Assembly: GCF_016907255.1 (NCBI RefSeq)
Contig: NZ_JAFBBQ010000001.1
Coordinates: 2,852,001 to 2,916,000, forward strand
DNA: 64,000 nucleotides
From: Microbacterium keratanolyticum
Lineage (GTDB): Bacteria > Actinomycetota > Actinomycetes > Actinomycetales > Microbacteriaceae
Reading direction: 5' to 3'
In this document: one piece after another, positions 36,195 through 45,782 of the stretch
How the letters are laid out: each line of letters starts with the position of its first letter
How positions within the stretch are numbered: position 1 is the stretch's first letter
Made by a program: the position numbers and the translations under genes
The notes under the pieces: generated by a model
What the model was told of the DNA's origin: nothing
Seen by the model: the letters and a program-made list of their open reading frames with translations, nothing else
The model's database searches: none

Positions 36195-36213
36195 GTCGTA
36201 ACGTTTCGGAGAA

Positions 36214-38271
36214 TCAACGGTGATGGCAGGCGTTGCTGTGCGCCGACGACCCCGTGAGCAGGGGCACCTCGGTCTCGCACTGCAGCTTCTGCTCGGCGCC
36301 GAGCATTTGGTAGAGCGGGCAACGCGTGACGAATGCACATCCGCTCGCCTGCTCCGTGGGGCTGGGCAGATCGCCCTGCAGCACGATTCGCTCGCGCGTC
36401 CGTTCGATGTCGGGATCCGGAATCGGGATCGCCGAGAGCAGCGCCTGCGTGTACGGATGCTGCGGGTCGTCGAAGATCTCGTCGACATCACCGTGTTCGA
36501 CGAACGAGCCGAGATACATCACGGCCACGCGGTCGGCGATGTGCCGAACGACGGAGAGGTCGTGCGCGACGAACAGGTACGACAGGCCGAGCTTGACCTT
36601 GAGCTCGTCCAGCAGGTTGATGACGCCCGCCTGGATCGAGACGTCGAGCGCAGACACCGGCTCATCCAGCACCACGATCTTCGGGTTGGTCGCCAGCGCG
36701 CGGGCGATGCCGATGCGCTGCCGCTGGCCGCCCGAGAAGGCGCCGGGGAAGCGGTTGCTGTGGCTCGGGTCGAGGCCCACGAGGTCCATGAGCTCGTCGA
36801 CGCGCGCATTGGCGGTGTCGCGATCGACTCCGATCGCCCGCAGGGGCTCGGCGATGACGTCGGCCACCGTCATGCGGGGGTCGAGGGCACCCATCGGGTC
36901 CTGGAACACGATCTGGATGTCGCGACGCAGCTCGCGCTCGTTGCGGTGTCCGTGCAGCTCCGAGACCTTGGTGCCGGCGATCGTGATCTCGCCGTCGGTC
37001 TGCTTGACCAGGTCCATGATCTGCAGAAGAGTCGTCGTCTTGCCGCATCCGGATTCGCCGACGATCGCCATCGTCTCGCCCTCGCGGATGTCGAACGAGA
37101 CGCCCTTGACCGCGTGCACTTCGCCGACCTTGCGCTTCAGGAACGAGCCCTTGAGCAGCGGGAACGACTTGTTCATGTTCTGCACGTCGAGCGTGACGGG
37201 ACGATCCTCACGGGGGATCTCCTCGAGCGCGCTCACGGGGATCTCCGGCACGGGGAAGACGGGAACGCCGCCGATCATGCCGTTGCTGTCGATCTCGTGG
37301 GAGCGAATGCAGGCGGCACGGTGTACACCGTCACCGCCCGTGTGGACATCGACGAGCGCCGGTTCGCCAGCGTGGCAGGCGGCAACGGCGATGGGGCAGC
37401 GTGCGGCGAAGGGGCAGGCATCCGGCAGGTTCACGAGAAGAGGCGGGTTGCCCTTCACCGGAACGAGCGGCGTCTTCTCCTTCTTGTCGACGCGCGGGAT
37501 CGCACCGAGAAGACCGATCGAGTAGGGCATCCGCGTGTTGTGGAACAGCTCGCGGACCGGGGCCTGCTCGACGGGCTTGCCCGCGTACATCACGAGCACG
37601 TCGTCCGCCGTCTTCGCGACCACGCCCATGTCGTGCGTGATCATGATGACGGCGGCACCGGTCTCACGCTGCGCGGTGGCGATGAGGTCGAGGATCTGTG
37701 CCTGGATCGTGACGTCGAGGGCCGTTGTGGGCTCATCGGCGATGATCAGCTTCGGGTTGTTCGCCATCGCGATCGCGATGACGACGCGCTGACGCATACC
37801 GCCCGAGAACTCATGCGGGAACGACTTCATCCGGCGCTCAGGGCTGGGGATGCCGACGAGTCGCAGCAACTCGATGCCGCGGTTCCAGGCATCCGTGCGC
37901 GACATGCTCTTGTGTACCGTGAGCGCTTCGATCAGCTGGTCGCCGACCGTGAACACGGGCGTGAGAGAGGTCAGCGGATCCTGGAAGATCATGGCGATGC
38001 CGTTGCCGCGGATGGCGGAGAGCTGCTTGTCGGTCTTGCCGAGAAGCTCCTGTCCGTCGAACATGATCGAGCCGGTGACCTTGGCGTTCTCGTCGAGCAG
38101 GCCCATGATCGCGAGTGACGTGACGGACTTGCCGGATCCGGATTCACCGACGATGCCGAGGGTGCGACCTTCTTCGAGGTCGAAGGAGACGCCGCGCACG
38201 GCATCCACTCGACCCGCTTCGGAGGCGAAACTGACCTTAAGGTCACGGACGGAGAGAATCGGAGCGGTCAT
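36214..38271 (-). CDS. dual ATP-binding protein of the oligopeptide ABC transporter (OppD-OppF fusion)
   Basis: A 685-residue protein with two complete ABC ATPase units in one chain. The first has Walker A GESGSGKS at 42-49, signature EFSGGMRQR and Walker B LIIADEP. After it comes the Opp-type cysteine segment [14 protein letters not shown]. The second has Walker A GESGCGKT, signature AFSGGQRQR, Walker B IVVLDEP, and its own C-terminal C..RCPLY motif. It powers the permease pair encoded directly upstream. The ATG at 38271 overlaps the upstream stop as ATGA. Such fusions are common in actinobacteria. Confidence 0.94.
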   Translation of the reverse strand: MTAPILSVRDLKVSFASEAGRVDAVRGVSFDLEEGRTLGIVGESGSGKSVTSLAIMGLLDENAKVTGSIMFDGQELLGKTDKQLSAIRGNGIAMIFQDPLTSLTPVFTVGDQLIEALTVHKSMSRTDAWNRGIELLRLVGIPSPERRMKSFPHEFSGGMRQRVVIAIAMANNPKLIIADEPTTALDVTIQAQILDLIATAQRETGAAVIMITHDMGVVAKTADDVLVMYAGKPVEQAPVRELFHNTRMPYSIGLLGAIPRVDKKEKTPLVPVKGNPPLLVNLPDACPFAARCPIAVAACHAGEPALVDVHTGGDGVHRAACIRSHEIDSNGMIGGVPVFPVPEIPVSALEEIPREDRPVTLDVQNMNKSFPLLKGSFLKRKVGEVHAVKGVSFDIREGETMAIVGESGCGKTTTLLQIMDLVKQTDGEITIAGTKVSELHGHRNERELRRDIQIVFQDPMGALDPRMTVADVIAEPLRAIGVDRDTANARVDELMDLVGLDPSHSNRFPGAFSGGQRQRIGIARALATNPKIVVLDEPVSALDVSIQAGVINLLDELKVKLGLSYLFVAHDLSVVRHIADRVAVMYLGSFVEHGDVDEIFDDPQHPYTQALLSAIPIPDPDIERTRERIVLQGDLPSPTEQASGCAFVTRCPLYQMLGAEQKLQCETEVPLLTGSSAHSNACHHR

Positions 38272-39191
38272 GCGCGTCCTCCTGCAGCCGAGGTCGGGTC
38301 GAGCGCATCGCGCAGGCCGTCGGCGATCAAAGCCATCGACACGGTGAGCAGGGTGAGCGCACCGGCCGGGAAATAGAACAGCCAAGGCGCACTCGTGATG
38401 GTGTTGGCGCCCGAGCCGATGAGGGAGCCCAGCGAGACATCAGGGATCTTCACGCCGAAGCCGAGGAACGAAAGCCCCGTCTCGGTCATGACGGCGGTGA
38501 CGACGCCGAGCGTGAAGTTGATGACGAGAAGCGAACCGATGTTCGGCAGCAGGTGGCGCATCACGATCTTCATGCCGGGAACGCCCATGTAGCGCGCGGC
38601 GTGCACGTACTCGCGCTCGCGCAGCGAGAGGGAGACGGTCCAGATGACGCGCGCCGGGAAGAACCAGCCCGTCAGCACCATGATCAGCGAGATCACCCGC
38701 CAGTCACCACCCGCGTCGTTCGACACCAGCGACAGGATCAGGAAGACCGGGATCACCATCAGGAAGTGGATGACGAGCAGCGTCGTGCGCTCGACGAGAC
38801 CGCCGAAGTATGCCGCCGCGGTGCCGACGAGCGCGGACAGCACGGTCGTGCCGATCGACACGATGAGTGCGATGAGCAGGGACCGCTGCAGACCGATGGC
38901 GACCTGGGCGAACGTGTCGTTTCCGGCGCTCGTGGTGCCGAACCAGTGCTCCGCCGACGGGGGAGTGCCGATGTTGAGGAAGTCGAGCTCGATGTGGTCG
39001 TAGCGGGCCACAAGCGGGCCGATGATCGCGAACAGCACGAGCGCGATGAAGATGAACACACCCACCACGGCCGGCTTGTTGCGCATGAAGCGCTTCGAGT
39101 ACAGCTCCCACTTCGACATGCGGCGACGCGGTGCGGGAGCAGCGGCGACCGCTGTGGCATCCGCGGAATCGATGATCTTCTCGTCAGTCAT
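38268..39191 (-). CDS. ABC transporter permease, OppC/DppC type
   Basis: A 307-residue inner-membrane permease. It has a long cytosolic N-terminus with the OppC_N helix (about 33-58), an external stretch, then a binding-protein-dependent transport domain with five helices. The ATPase-contact EAA-type loop is [28 protein letters not shown] at about 191-218. The stop overlaps the ATPase start, and the upstream permease ends one base before. Confidence 0.92.
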   Translation of the reverse strand: MTDEKIIDSADATAVAAAPAPRRRMSKWELYSKRFMRNKPAVVGVFIFIALVLFAIIGPLVARYDHIELDFLNIGTPPSAEHWFGTTSAGNDTFAQVAIGLQRSLLIALIVSIGTTVLSALVGTAAAYFGGLVERTTLLVIHFLMVIPVFLILSLVSNDAGGDWRVISLIMVLTGWFFPARVIWTVSLSLREREYVHAARYMGVPGMKIVMRHLLPNIGSLLVINFTLGVVTAVMTETGLSFLGFGVKIPDVSLGSLIGSGANTITSAPWLFYFPAGALTLLTVSMALIADGLRDALDPTSAAGGRA

Positions 39192-39192
39192 G

Positions 39193-40176
39193 TCAGCTCA
39201 CCCGCACTCGGGGATCGAGGACCACGACGGTGATGTCGGCGAGAATCGCGCCGATCGCCGTCAGGACGGCGCCGAACGCCGCAATGGCCACAGTGGCGTG
39301 GATGTCGTTCTTGCTTAGGGCGTCGATGAAGTATCGGCCCATGCCGTTCCAGGCGAAGATCGTCTCGGTCAGGATCGCGCCGGTGAAGACGGCCGGGATC
39401 GTGAAGGCGACCTGCGTGGCGACGGGGATGAGCGACGTGCGCAGAGCGTGTTTGCGGATCGCCTGCTGTTTCGTCAGACCTTTCGCCCGCGCCGTGCGCA
39501 CATAGTCCGCGTTGATGTTGTCCAGCAGCAGCGAGCGCTGCAGGAAGTGGATGCTCGCATAGCCGACCAGCACGAGGGCGATCGTGGGCAGGATCAGGTG
39601 CTGCAACGCATCTATGAGGACGGGGAAGAACCCAGTGACTCCCTTGGATGACGAGCCGGTCACGTAGAAGATGCGGAATCCGGCGAGGTCGTTGATGTTG
39701 ATCGCCAGCAGGACGATGCCGAGGGCCGCGACCACGATGTTGATGTTCATCGTGATGATCGAGGTGGCCTGACCGATGCGGTCGGCGAGCTTGTACTGGC
39801 GCGAAGCCGTGTACACGCCGATCGCGATACCGAGGATCGTCGTGATGATCGTCGCGCCGAGCACGAGTTCCGCGCTGACCCACATGCGGTACGCGACCTG
39901 ATCATTGACCGACTGTCCGACCGGGCTGACGCCCCAGTCCCAGCGGAAGATGATCCCGCTGAACCAGTTCCACCACCGTTCGGCGAGGGGAACGGTATCG
40001 CTCAGATTTCGCGGCGTGAGCGTCTGAACGATCTGCTCTTCGGTTGCGGGCGGGCGGCGGCCGACGAAGTTGCTGCGCGGGTCAAGGAACCCCCACGCCA
40101 GGAAGTACGTGATGTTGGTCGCCACCACGATCATGAGCAACCAACCGAACAGGCGGCGCAACAGGTACTTGATCAA
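39193..40176 (-). CDS. ABC transporter permease, OppB/DppB type
   Basis: A 327-residue inner-membrane permease and first gene of the transporter cluster. It starts MIKYLLRRLFGWLLMIV, the typical OppB start, and contains an EAA-type loop (DYVRTARAKGLTKQQAIRKHALR) at about 224-246. The start codon is TTG at 40176, with no strong Shine-Dalgarno. The upstream gap shared with lepA contains a CTTGTA-GG-TACAAG dyad that may control the operon. Confidence 0.9.
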   Translation of the reverse strand: MIKYLLRRLFGWLLMIVVATNITYFLAWGFLDPRSNFVGRRPPATEEQIVQTLTPRNLSDTVPLAERWWNWFSGIIFRWDWGVSPVGQSVNDQVAYRMWVSAELVLGATIITTILGIAIGVYTASRQYKLADRIGQATSIITMNINIVVAALGIVLLAININDLAGFRIFYVTGSSSKGVTGFFPVLIDALQHLILPTIALVLVGYASIHFLQRSLLLDNINADYVRTARAKGLTKQQAIRKHALRTSLIPVATQVAFTIPAVFTGAILTETIFAWNGMGRYFIDALSKNDIHATVAIAAFGAVLTAIGAILADITVVVLDPRVRVS

Positions 40177-40240
40177 GGTGGATGTTCTTTCTCTCTCACA
40201 GACGTCATCGGGATCGCCGATAACACACTGAGAATGGGTA

Positions 40241-40254
40241 CTTGTAGGTACAAG
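40241..40254. promoter_or_regulatory. CTTGTAGGTACAAG dyad upstream of the opp-type operon
   Basis: A perfect inverted repeat, CTTGTA and TACAAG around GG, in the divergent opp-lepA gap, 65 bases before the permease start. The T-GT-AC-A arrangement resembles GntR-family operators. No regulator gene is adjacent. The remaining 200 bases hold ACTGAGT/ACTCAGT arms (40300-40306, 40322-40328) and no gene. Confidence 0.5.
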
Positions 40255-40392
40255 CCCTGTGACGAGTCGGCGACGTTGCAGACTCGCTGCGAGGACGTTA
40301 CTGAGTCATGGCGAAGATGACACTCAGTGCCATCGCAACCTTGGGGACACTATCACTTCTCTCTTGGAATCGAGGTTGACGCCGCGCCACGG

Positions 40393-40398
40393 TACTCT
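40393..40398 (+). promoter_or_regulatory. possible -10 element of lepA
   Basis: TACTCT ends nine bases before the lepA ATG, implying a very short or absent leader. Confidence 0.4.
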
Positions 40399-40407
40399 GG
40401 ATTGGAT

Positions 40408-42258
40408 ATGTCACCACGTGCTTCCACCCCCCTGAGTCCGGCTGCAACGCCGCCTGCGCAGATCCGCAATTTCTGCATCATCGCGCACATCGACCACGGC
40501 AAATCGACTCTTGCCGACCGGATGCTCCAGATCACCGGTGTCGTCTCCGACCGTGACATGCGAGCGCAGTACCTCGACCGCATGGACATCGAACGCGAGC
40601 GCGGCATCACGATCAAGAGCCAGGCGGTGCGCATGCCCTGGTCTGCGGGCGGTGAGACCTTCGCGCTCAACATGATCGACACCCCGGGCCACGTGGACTT
40701 CACGTACGAGGTGTCCCGTTCGCTCGCGGCCTGTGAGGGCGCGATCCTCCTCGTCGACGCGGCGCAGGGGATCGAAGCCCAGACCCTGGCGAACCTCTAC
40801 CTCGCGCTCGAGAACGACCTGCACATCATCCCTGTGCTGAACAAGATCGATCTGCCCGCGGCCGACCCCGAGAAGTTCGCGAAAGAGCTCGCCTCACTCA
40901 TCGGCGGTCACCCCGATGACGTCCTCCGCGTCTCGGGCAAGACCGGTGTCGGCGTCGAAGATCTGCTCGATCGCATCGTCGAGCAGATTCCCGCGCCGAA
41001 GGGCGACCCGGATGCCCCGGCGCGCGCCATGATCTTCGACTCCGTGTACGACTCGTACCGCGGCGTGGTCACGTACGTGCGCATGGTCGACGGCAAGCTG
41101 GAGCCGCGCGAGCGCATCCAGATGATGTCGACGCGTGCCACGCACGAACTCCTCGAGATCGGTGTGTCCAGCCCCGAGCCGATCCCCACGAAGGGACTCG
41201 GCGTCGGTGAGGTCGGCTACCTGATCACCGGCGTGAAGGATGTGCGCCAGTCGAAGGTCGGCGACACCGTGACGACGCTGCGAAAGCCGGCGGAGGAGTC
41301 GCTTCCCGGCTACACCGACCCGAAGCCCATGGTCTATTCGGGGCTGTACCCGATCGACGGAAGCGACTACGCGGACCTGCGTGAGGCGCTCGACAAGCTC
41401 AAGCTGTCGGATGCGTCACTCGTCTACGAGCCCGAGACATCCGTCGCGCTCGGCTTCGGCTTCCGCTGTGGGTTCCTGGGGCTCCTGCACCTCGAGATCA
41501 TCACTGAGCGCCTGAGCCGCGAGTTCGGTCTGGATCTCATCACCACGGCACCGAGCGTGATCTACGAGGTCACGACCGACACCGGTGAGAAGGTCACCGT
41601 GACGAACCCGAGCGAGTACCCGGACGGCCGGGTCGCCTCCGTGGCAGAGCCTGTGGTGAAGGTCGCGATCCTGCTGCCGAAGGACTACGTCGGAACGGTC
41701 ATGGAACTCTGCCAGTCGCGCCGCGGATCGCTGCTGGGCATGGAGTACTTCAGCGAAGAGCGCGTCGAGCTGCGCTACAACATGCCGCTCGGCGAGATCG
41801 TCTTCGACTTCTTCGATCACCTGAAGTCGAAGACGCAGGGGTACGCGAGCCTCGACTACGAGCCCGCGGGCCAGCAGACCGCAGATCTTGTGAAGGTCGA
41901 CGTGCTGCTGCAGGGCGACAAGGTCGACGCGTTCAGCGCGATCGTGCACCGTGACAAGGCGTACGCCTACGGCACGCTCATGACGGAGCGTCTGCGCAAG
42001 CTCATCCCGCGTCAGAACTTCGAAGTGCCGATCCAGGCGGCGATCGGTGCCCGCATCATCGCCCGCGAGACCATCCGCGCCCTGCGCAAGGACGTTCTCG
42101 CCAAGTGCTACGGCGGTGACATCAGCCGCAAGCGCAAGCTCCTCGAGAAGCAGAAGGAGGGCAAGAAGCGCATGAAGATGGTCGGCCGCGTCGAGGTTCC
42201 GCAGGAGGCGTTCATCGCCGCGCTGTCGGGTGACGTCGAAGGCAAAGACAAGAAGTAG
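40408..42258 (+). CDS. lepA: elongation factor 4 (LepA)
   Basis: Ribosome-associated translational GTPase that back-translocates or helps assemble ribosomes. The 616 residues contain P-loop AHIDHGKST at 26-34, [14 protein letters not shown] switch I at about 63-76, [16 protein letters not shown] at about 91-106, and the LepA-only C-terminal domain with [24 protein letters not shown]. The ATG at 40408 is chosen; the frame stays open upstream but without family conservation. rpsT-lepA-hemW is a conserved order here interrupted by the GH1-opp block. Confidence 0.95.
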   Translation: MSPRASTPLSPAATPPAQIRNFCIIAHIDHGKSTLADRMLQITGVVSDRDMRAQYLDRMDIERERGITIKSQAVRMPWSAGGETFALNMIDTPGHVDFTYEVSRSLAACEGAILLVDAAQGIEAQTLANLYLALENDLHIIPVLNKIDLPAADPEKFAKELASLIGGHPDDVLRVSGKTGVGVEDLLDRIVEQIPAPKGDPDAPARAMIFDSVYDSYRGVVTYVRMVDGKLEPRERIQMMSTRATHELLEIGVSSPEPIPTKGLGVGEVGYLITGVKDVRQSKVGDTVTTLRKPAEESLPGYTDPKPMVYSGLYPIDGSDYADLREALDKLKLSDASLVYEPETSVALGFGFRCGFLGLLHLEIITERLSREFGLDLITTAPSVIYEVTTDTGEKVTVTNPSEYPDGRVASVAEPVVKVAILLPKDYVGTVMELCQSRRGSLLGMEYFSEERVELRYNMPLGEIVFDFFDHLKSKTQGYASLDYEPAGQQTADLVKVDVLLQGDKVDAFSAIVHRDKAYAYGTLMTERLRKLIPRQNFEVPIQAAIGARIIARETIRALRKDVLAKCYGGDISRKRKLLEKQKEGKKRMKMVGRVEVPQEAFIAALSGDVEGKDKK

Positions 42259-42324
42259 TGGTCGTGTGGCCTGACGTCCTCGGCGTCGGGCCGCGTGTCC
42301 GGTGTCTGCTCAGGTGAGCCCAAG

Positions 42325-42330
42325 TAGTCT
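42325..42330 (+). promoter_or_regulatory. -10 element of the DUF1990-hemW operon
   Basis: TAGTCT ends seven bases before the ATG at 42338, predicting a leaderless mRNA. Confidence 0.55.
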
Positions 42331-42337
42331 GGAGAAC

Positions 42338-42991
42338 ATGCGTCGCGGAACATTCCGAGCTGGGACGGTGGACTATGCCGCCGTCGGTGCCACTCATGCG
42401 CCGGATCTGATGCAGTATCCGCCGGAGCACAGCATTCCCGCGGAGGAATCGTGGCGCATCGGCAGCGGCGAGGAGCGATTCCAGATCGCCGGTGAGGCGC
42501 TGCTGTCCTGGACCGCCCAGCGTGCGGCAGGACTCTCCCTGCAGGATGTCCGCCCCGCTGCCGGACCGGCCTACGCGGGGGTCACCTTTGACGAAGAGGG
42601 CACGCCGATCGCGCCGAGCACGCGCGATGTCGAGCAGCGCTTCGATGCGGAGGGGACACCGTTCGTCGGTCCCGGAATGACGATCCGCCTGGACGGGCGC
42701 GTCGGGGGGATGCGTGCGGACGCGGAGCTTCGTGTGATCTCGGTCACGGAAGAGCGCCGCCACATCGGCTTCGTTCTCGGCACGGTGGGGGACTCGGTCG
42801 TCAGCGGCGAGGAGTCTTTCGACCTGCAGTGGCGTGAAGACACCGACGAGGTGTGGTTCACCGTGCGCGCGTTCGACGCGCCGGTCGGGCTTCTGTACCG
42901 CGTGCTCCCGGCGCTCGTGAAGCGCCGCCGCCGCGAGCTCTTCGCACGTTATCTGCGTGCGATCTCTCCGCTGTACGCGACTCCGCTCTGA
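42338..42991 (+). CDS. DUF1990 family protein
   Basis: A 217-residue cytosolic protein of the DUF1990 family. VTEERRHIGFVLGTVGDSVVSGEESFDLQW at about 129-158 and a C-terminal RRRRELFARYLRAI are characteristic. Function unknown; relatives are sometimes called YndJ-like or polyketide-cyclase-fold proteins. It overlaps the hemW start by one base (TGATG) and shares its promoter. Confidence 0.78.
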   Translation: MRRGTFRAGTVDYAAVGATHAPDLMQYPPEHSIPAEESWRIGSGEERFQIAGEALLSWTAQRAAGLSLQDVRPAAGPAYAGVTFDEEGTPIAPSTRDVEQRFDAEGTPFVGPGMTIRLDGRVGGMRADAELRVISVTEERRHIGFVLGTVGDSVVSGEESFDLQWREDTDEVWFTVRAFDAPVGLLYRVLPALVKRRRRELFARYLRAISPLYATPL

Positions 42992-44208
42992 TGGCCGGAG
43001 CACTGCCGCAGGGAGATCCCGCACCGACGGATGGGCGTCTCCCCGCTGATCTGCGCATCGACGCGGACGCGCCGTTCTCGGCCTACCTCCATGTGCCTTT
43101 CTGCCGTGTGCGCTGCGGCTACTGCGACTTCAACACGTACACCTCGTCCGAGCTTCAGGGCGCGCGTCAGGACACTTACGCCGACACGCTCATCTCCGAA
43201 ATCGCGCTCGCCCGGTCGGTCCTCGACGAGGCGGGCGCGTTGCGTCCACTCGACACGGTCTTCTTCGGCGGTGGCACCCCTACCCTTCTTCCGGCGGGAG
43301 ACCTGGGGCGGATGCTCCGCGCCGCCGTCGACGCCTTCGGAATCAGCCCCGGCGCGGAGGTCACGGTCGAGGCGAACCCCGACACAGTGACGCCCGAGGT
43401 GGCCACGGAACTCGCCCGCGCGGGTGTGACCCGCATGTCGGTCGGCATGCAGTCGGCGGTGCCGCACGTGCTTGCCGCCCTCGATCGTACGCACCGCCCC
43501 GAGAACGTGCGCACGGCCGTCGAAGCCGGCCGTGCCGCGGGTCTCGACGTGAGCGTGGACCTCATCTACGGCGCACCCGGGGAGTCGCTGGAAGACTGGA
43601 GACTGTCCCTTGAGACCGCGTTGGAGCTGGCTCCGGATCACATCTCTGCCTACGCCCTCATCATCGAGGACGGCACGAAGCTCGCCCGCCAGATCCGCCG
43701 CGGCGAAGTGCCCGCACCGGACGACGACCTGCAGGCCGACATGTACGAGCTGGCCGATCAGCTGCTCGGGGATGCGGGCTTCTCCTGGTACGAGGTCAGC
43801 AACTGGGCGCGGACGCCTGAGCAGGAGTCGCGACACAACAGCGCCTATTGGCGGGGGACCGACTGGTGGGGATTCGGACCGGGCGCGCACAGCCATGTGG
43901 CCGGGCTGCGGTGGTGGAACGTCAAGCACCCGGCCGCGTACGCGACACGCCTCGCTGCGGGTGAGTCGCCGGCGGCGGGCCAGGAACGTCCGGATGCCAC
44001 TGCAGTGGCACTTGAGCGTGTGCTGCTGCGTTCGCGCATGGCCGAGGGCCTGCCCATCGATGTGCTCTCCGCGACGCACCGCACCAAGGTGGCGGGCCTC
44101 ATCGCAGACGGCTTGATCGATCCGGCATCCGCTCTGCGCGGTACGGTCGTGCTGACCCTTCGCGGACGGCTGCTCGCGGACGCGGTCGTCCGCGCTCTCA
44201 CCGACTGA
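42991..44208 (+). CDS. hemW: radical SAM heme chaperone HemW
   Basis: Binds heme and inserts it into target proteins; formerly annotated as coproporphyrinogen oxidase. The 405 residues carry the radical-SAM cysteines C38, C42 and C45 in CRVRCGYC preceded by YLHVPF, the GGGTPTLL motif at about 94-101, and the HemW C-terminal domain. The gene sits in its usual place between lepA and hrcA. The start is the ATG overlapping the DUF1990 stop. Confidence 0.93.
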   Translation: MAGALPQGDPAPTDGRLPADLRIDADAPFSAYLHVPFCRVRCGYCDFNTYTSSELQGARQDTYADTLISEIALARSVLDEAGALRPLDTVFFGGGTPTLLPAGDLGRMLRAAVDAFGISPGAEVTVEANPDTVTPEVATELARAGVTRMSVGMQSAVPHVLAALDRTHRPENVRTAVEAGRAAGLDVSVDLIYGAPGESLEDWRLSLETALELAPDHISAYALIIEDGTKLARQIRRGEVPAPDDDLQADMYELADQLLGDAGFSWYEVSNWARTPEQESRHNSAYWRGTDWWGFGPGAHSHVAGLRWWNVKHPAAYATRLAAGESPAAGQERPDATAVALERVLLRSRMAEGLPIDVLSATHRTKVAGLIADGLIDPASALRGTVVLTLRGRLLADAVVRALTD

Positions 44209-44222
44209 GCCGAGCGCGGCTC
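44207..44222. terminator. small hairpin between hemW and the carboxylesterase gene
   Basis: GAGCCG-AGCG-CGGCTC forms a 6-bp stem spanning both convergent stop regions. No T-run, so a weak bidirectional terminator at best. Confidence 0.4.
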
Positions 44223-45657
44223 AGCGTGACCGCGCTGCCGGCAGCAGGTCGAGGGCGGCGGTGCGACGGGCAGAGACGTCACGGATCTCCTCGTCGTAGA
44301 CACGGGTGATCCGCGAGGGCGCCCCGTACGGCGGCCAGACGGGGTCGCCGCCGAGGATGAAGCGCACCCAGTCGCCGTGCATCTGCTCGGCAAGAGTGTG
44401 CGGTGCGTCCGGACCGGCGAGGCGAATCGCATCATCCGTCTGCAGCGCGTCGAACACGAAGCCCAGTTCGAGCGCGTGGGCAGCGCCGAGATCGTGCAGC
44501 GGTGTCGTCCAGGCGAACTCGTACACGGAGGTCGGGGCGGTTCTCGCACTGGCCGTGCGGAGGGCAGGCGCCCGGAGCAGGACATCCGTTGCGAGCTGCC
44601 CGAAGATCTCGCCGGTCGTCGCTTCGGGAAACTCGCGGCGGTACGCGCGCACGGCGGACCGGGAGATTCCGAGAGCGAGTCGCGCGAGCAGCAGCTGGAG
44701 GGGACGGATGCGGGAGAGGGCTTCGGGCGCGAACCAGAGGCGGTACTCCTCGGTGTTCGTGCCGATCAGCACAGGGATCTGCGCGTCGCGCAGGGCCTCC
44801 TCCGGCGAGCGGGGGAGCGAGGTCGCGTCGAGGCACAGCAGGTACCCTGGCGCCCCTCGCAGGGGTGTGCTTCCGGCGGATTGCGCCTGGCGCGCGTCGA
44901 GAAGCTGGTCAGGGGTGAGGGCGCGGAAATCCTCGACGGTCGCGGACACGCCGAGTCGTTTCGCGAGTGCTGCGGTCACGCGCCCCGCCTTCGCCGGGCT
45001 GTCGGCCGAGAGGGGGCCGCTCTGCACGATCAGGGCCGCCGGGATCTCGGCGGTGTCGGGTCGGGCGAGCAGCGCGGCAGCGAGCGCACCGCCCGCGGAT
45101 TCACCCATGACGGTGATGCGGGTCGGGTCTCCGCCGAATGCTGCGATCTCCGCGTGTGTCCAGCGCAGAGCGGCTGCGGCATCCGAGAGACCGAGGTTGC
45201 GCGGTGCCCCCTCGAGCACCGAGAAGCCCTCCGCGCCGAGACGGTACCCTGCCGAGACGAAGATGACGCCGTCGCGCGCGAACGCCGTGCCGTCGTAGAG
45301 CGGAAGCGCCGTCGTGCCGCGCTCGAAGGCACCGCCGTGCAGCCAGAACACGACGGGGAGGTGCTGCGCGTCGCGTGGCGCCCAGACGTTCACCGTCAGT
45401 ACGTCCTCTCCGGTGATGGTCACCGTGGGCAGCAGAGCCTGCAGGCGCCCCTGATAGGGACGCTGCGGCGGAGTGGCTCCGAAGGTGCTGGCATCGCGCA
45501 CGCCGCTCCTGGCCTCCGGCGCCTGAGGTTCCGCGAAGCGACGCGCGCCGAACGGGGGCGCGGCGTAGGGGATCCCGAGGAATCGGTCGATTCCGTCTCG
45601 GCTCTCTCCCTCGATCTCTCCTGTCGACACACGGACACGCGGGCGCTGGGGGCTCAT
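44221..45657 (-). CDS. type B carboxylesterase/lipase
   Basis: A 478-residue alpha/beta-fold esterase. PVVFWLHGGAF at about 101-111 forms the oxyanion hole, and the nucleophile S187 lies in GESAGG. The FLGIPYAAPPFGARRF start at about 26-41 is the family signature. No signal peptide, so probably cytosolic. The ATG at 45657 has TACGAT six bases upstream; the longer frame is rejected. Inserted between hemW and hrcA and convergent with hemW. Confidence 0.9.
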   Translation of the reverse strand: MSPQRPRVRVSTGEIEGESRDGIDRFLGIPYAAPPFGARRFAEPQAPEARSGVRDASTFGATPPQRPYQGRLQALLPTVTITGEDVLTVNVWAPRDAQHLPVVFWLHGGAFERGTTALPLYDGTAFARDGVIFVSAGYRLGAEGFSVLEGAPRNLGLSDAAAALRWTHAEIAAFGGDPTRITVMGESAGGALAAALLARPDTAEIPAALIVQSGPLSADSPAKAGRVTAALAKRLGVSATVEDFRALTPDQLLDARQAQSAGSTPLRGAPGYLLCLDATSLPRSPEEALRDAQIPVLIGTNTEEYRLWFAPEALSRIRPLQLLLARLALGISRSAVRAYRREFPEATTGEIFGQLATDVLLRAPALRTASARTAPTSVYEFAWTTPLHDLGAAHALELGFVFDALQTDDAIRLAGPDAPHTLAEQMHGDWVRFILGGDPVWPPYGAPSRITRVYDEEIRDVSARRTAALDLLPAARSR

Positions 45658-45663
45658 GGCCAC

Positions 45664-45669
45664 ATCGTA
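45664..45669 (-). promoter_or_regulatory. -10 element of the carboxylesterase gene
   Basis: TACGAT on the minus strand ends six bases before the ATG at 45657. Leaderless expression is predicted. Confidence 0.55.
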
Positions 45670-45711
45670 GGGGTAGGCGCGTCGGCTCGGCCAGCGTCCA
45701 GCACCGCGCGC

Positions 45712-45717
45712 TAAGAT
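45712..45717 (+). promoter_or_regulatory. -10 element of hrcA
   Basis: TAAGAT overlaps the first base of the CIRCE operator, placing transcription start inside it. Confidence 0.55.
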
Positions 45718-45743
45718 TGGCACTCAGAGGTGGGGAGTGCCAA
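45717..45743. promoter_or_regulatory. CIRCE operator of hrcA-dnaJ
   Basis: TTGGCACTC (45717-45725) and GAGTGCCAA (45735-45743) are perfect arms with the canonical 9-base spacer. This matches the HrcA-binding CIRCE element (TTAGCACTC-N9-GAGTGCTAA) with compensating changes in each arm. It lies just before hrcA, so HrcA represses itself and dnaJ. Confidence 0.9.
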
Positions 45744-45782
45744 TGTGCTCCTGTGGTCGGAATGCACCCGAGAGGAGGGGCG

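Noticed and set aside
34189..38118. Two 630-670-codon plus-strand frames across the ABC transporter genes
   Set aside because: They mirror the substrate-binding and ATPase genes, whose lipobox and Walker motifs lie on the minus strand.
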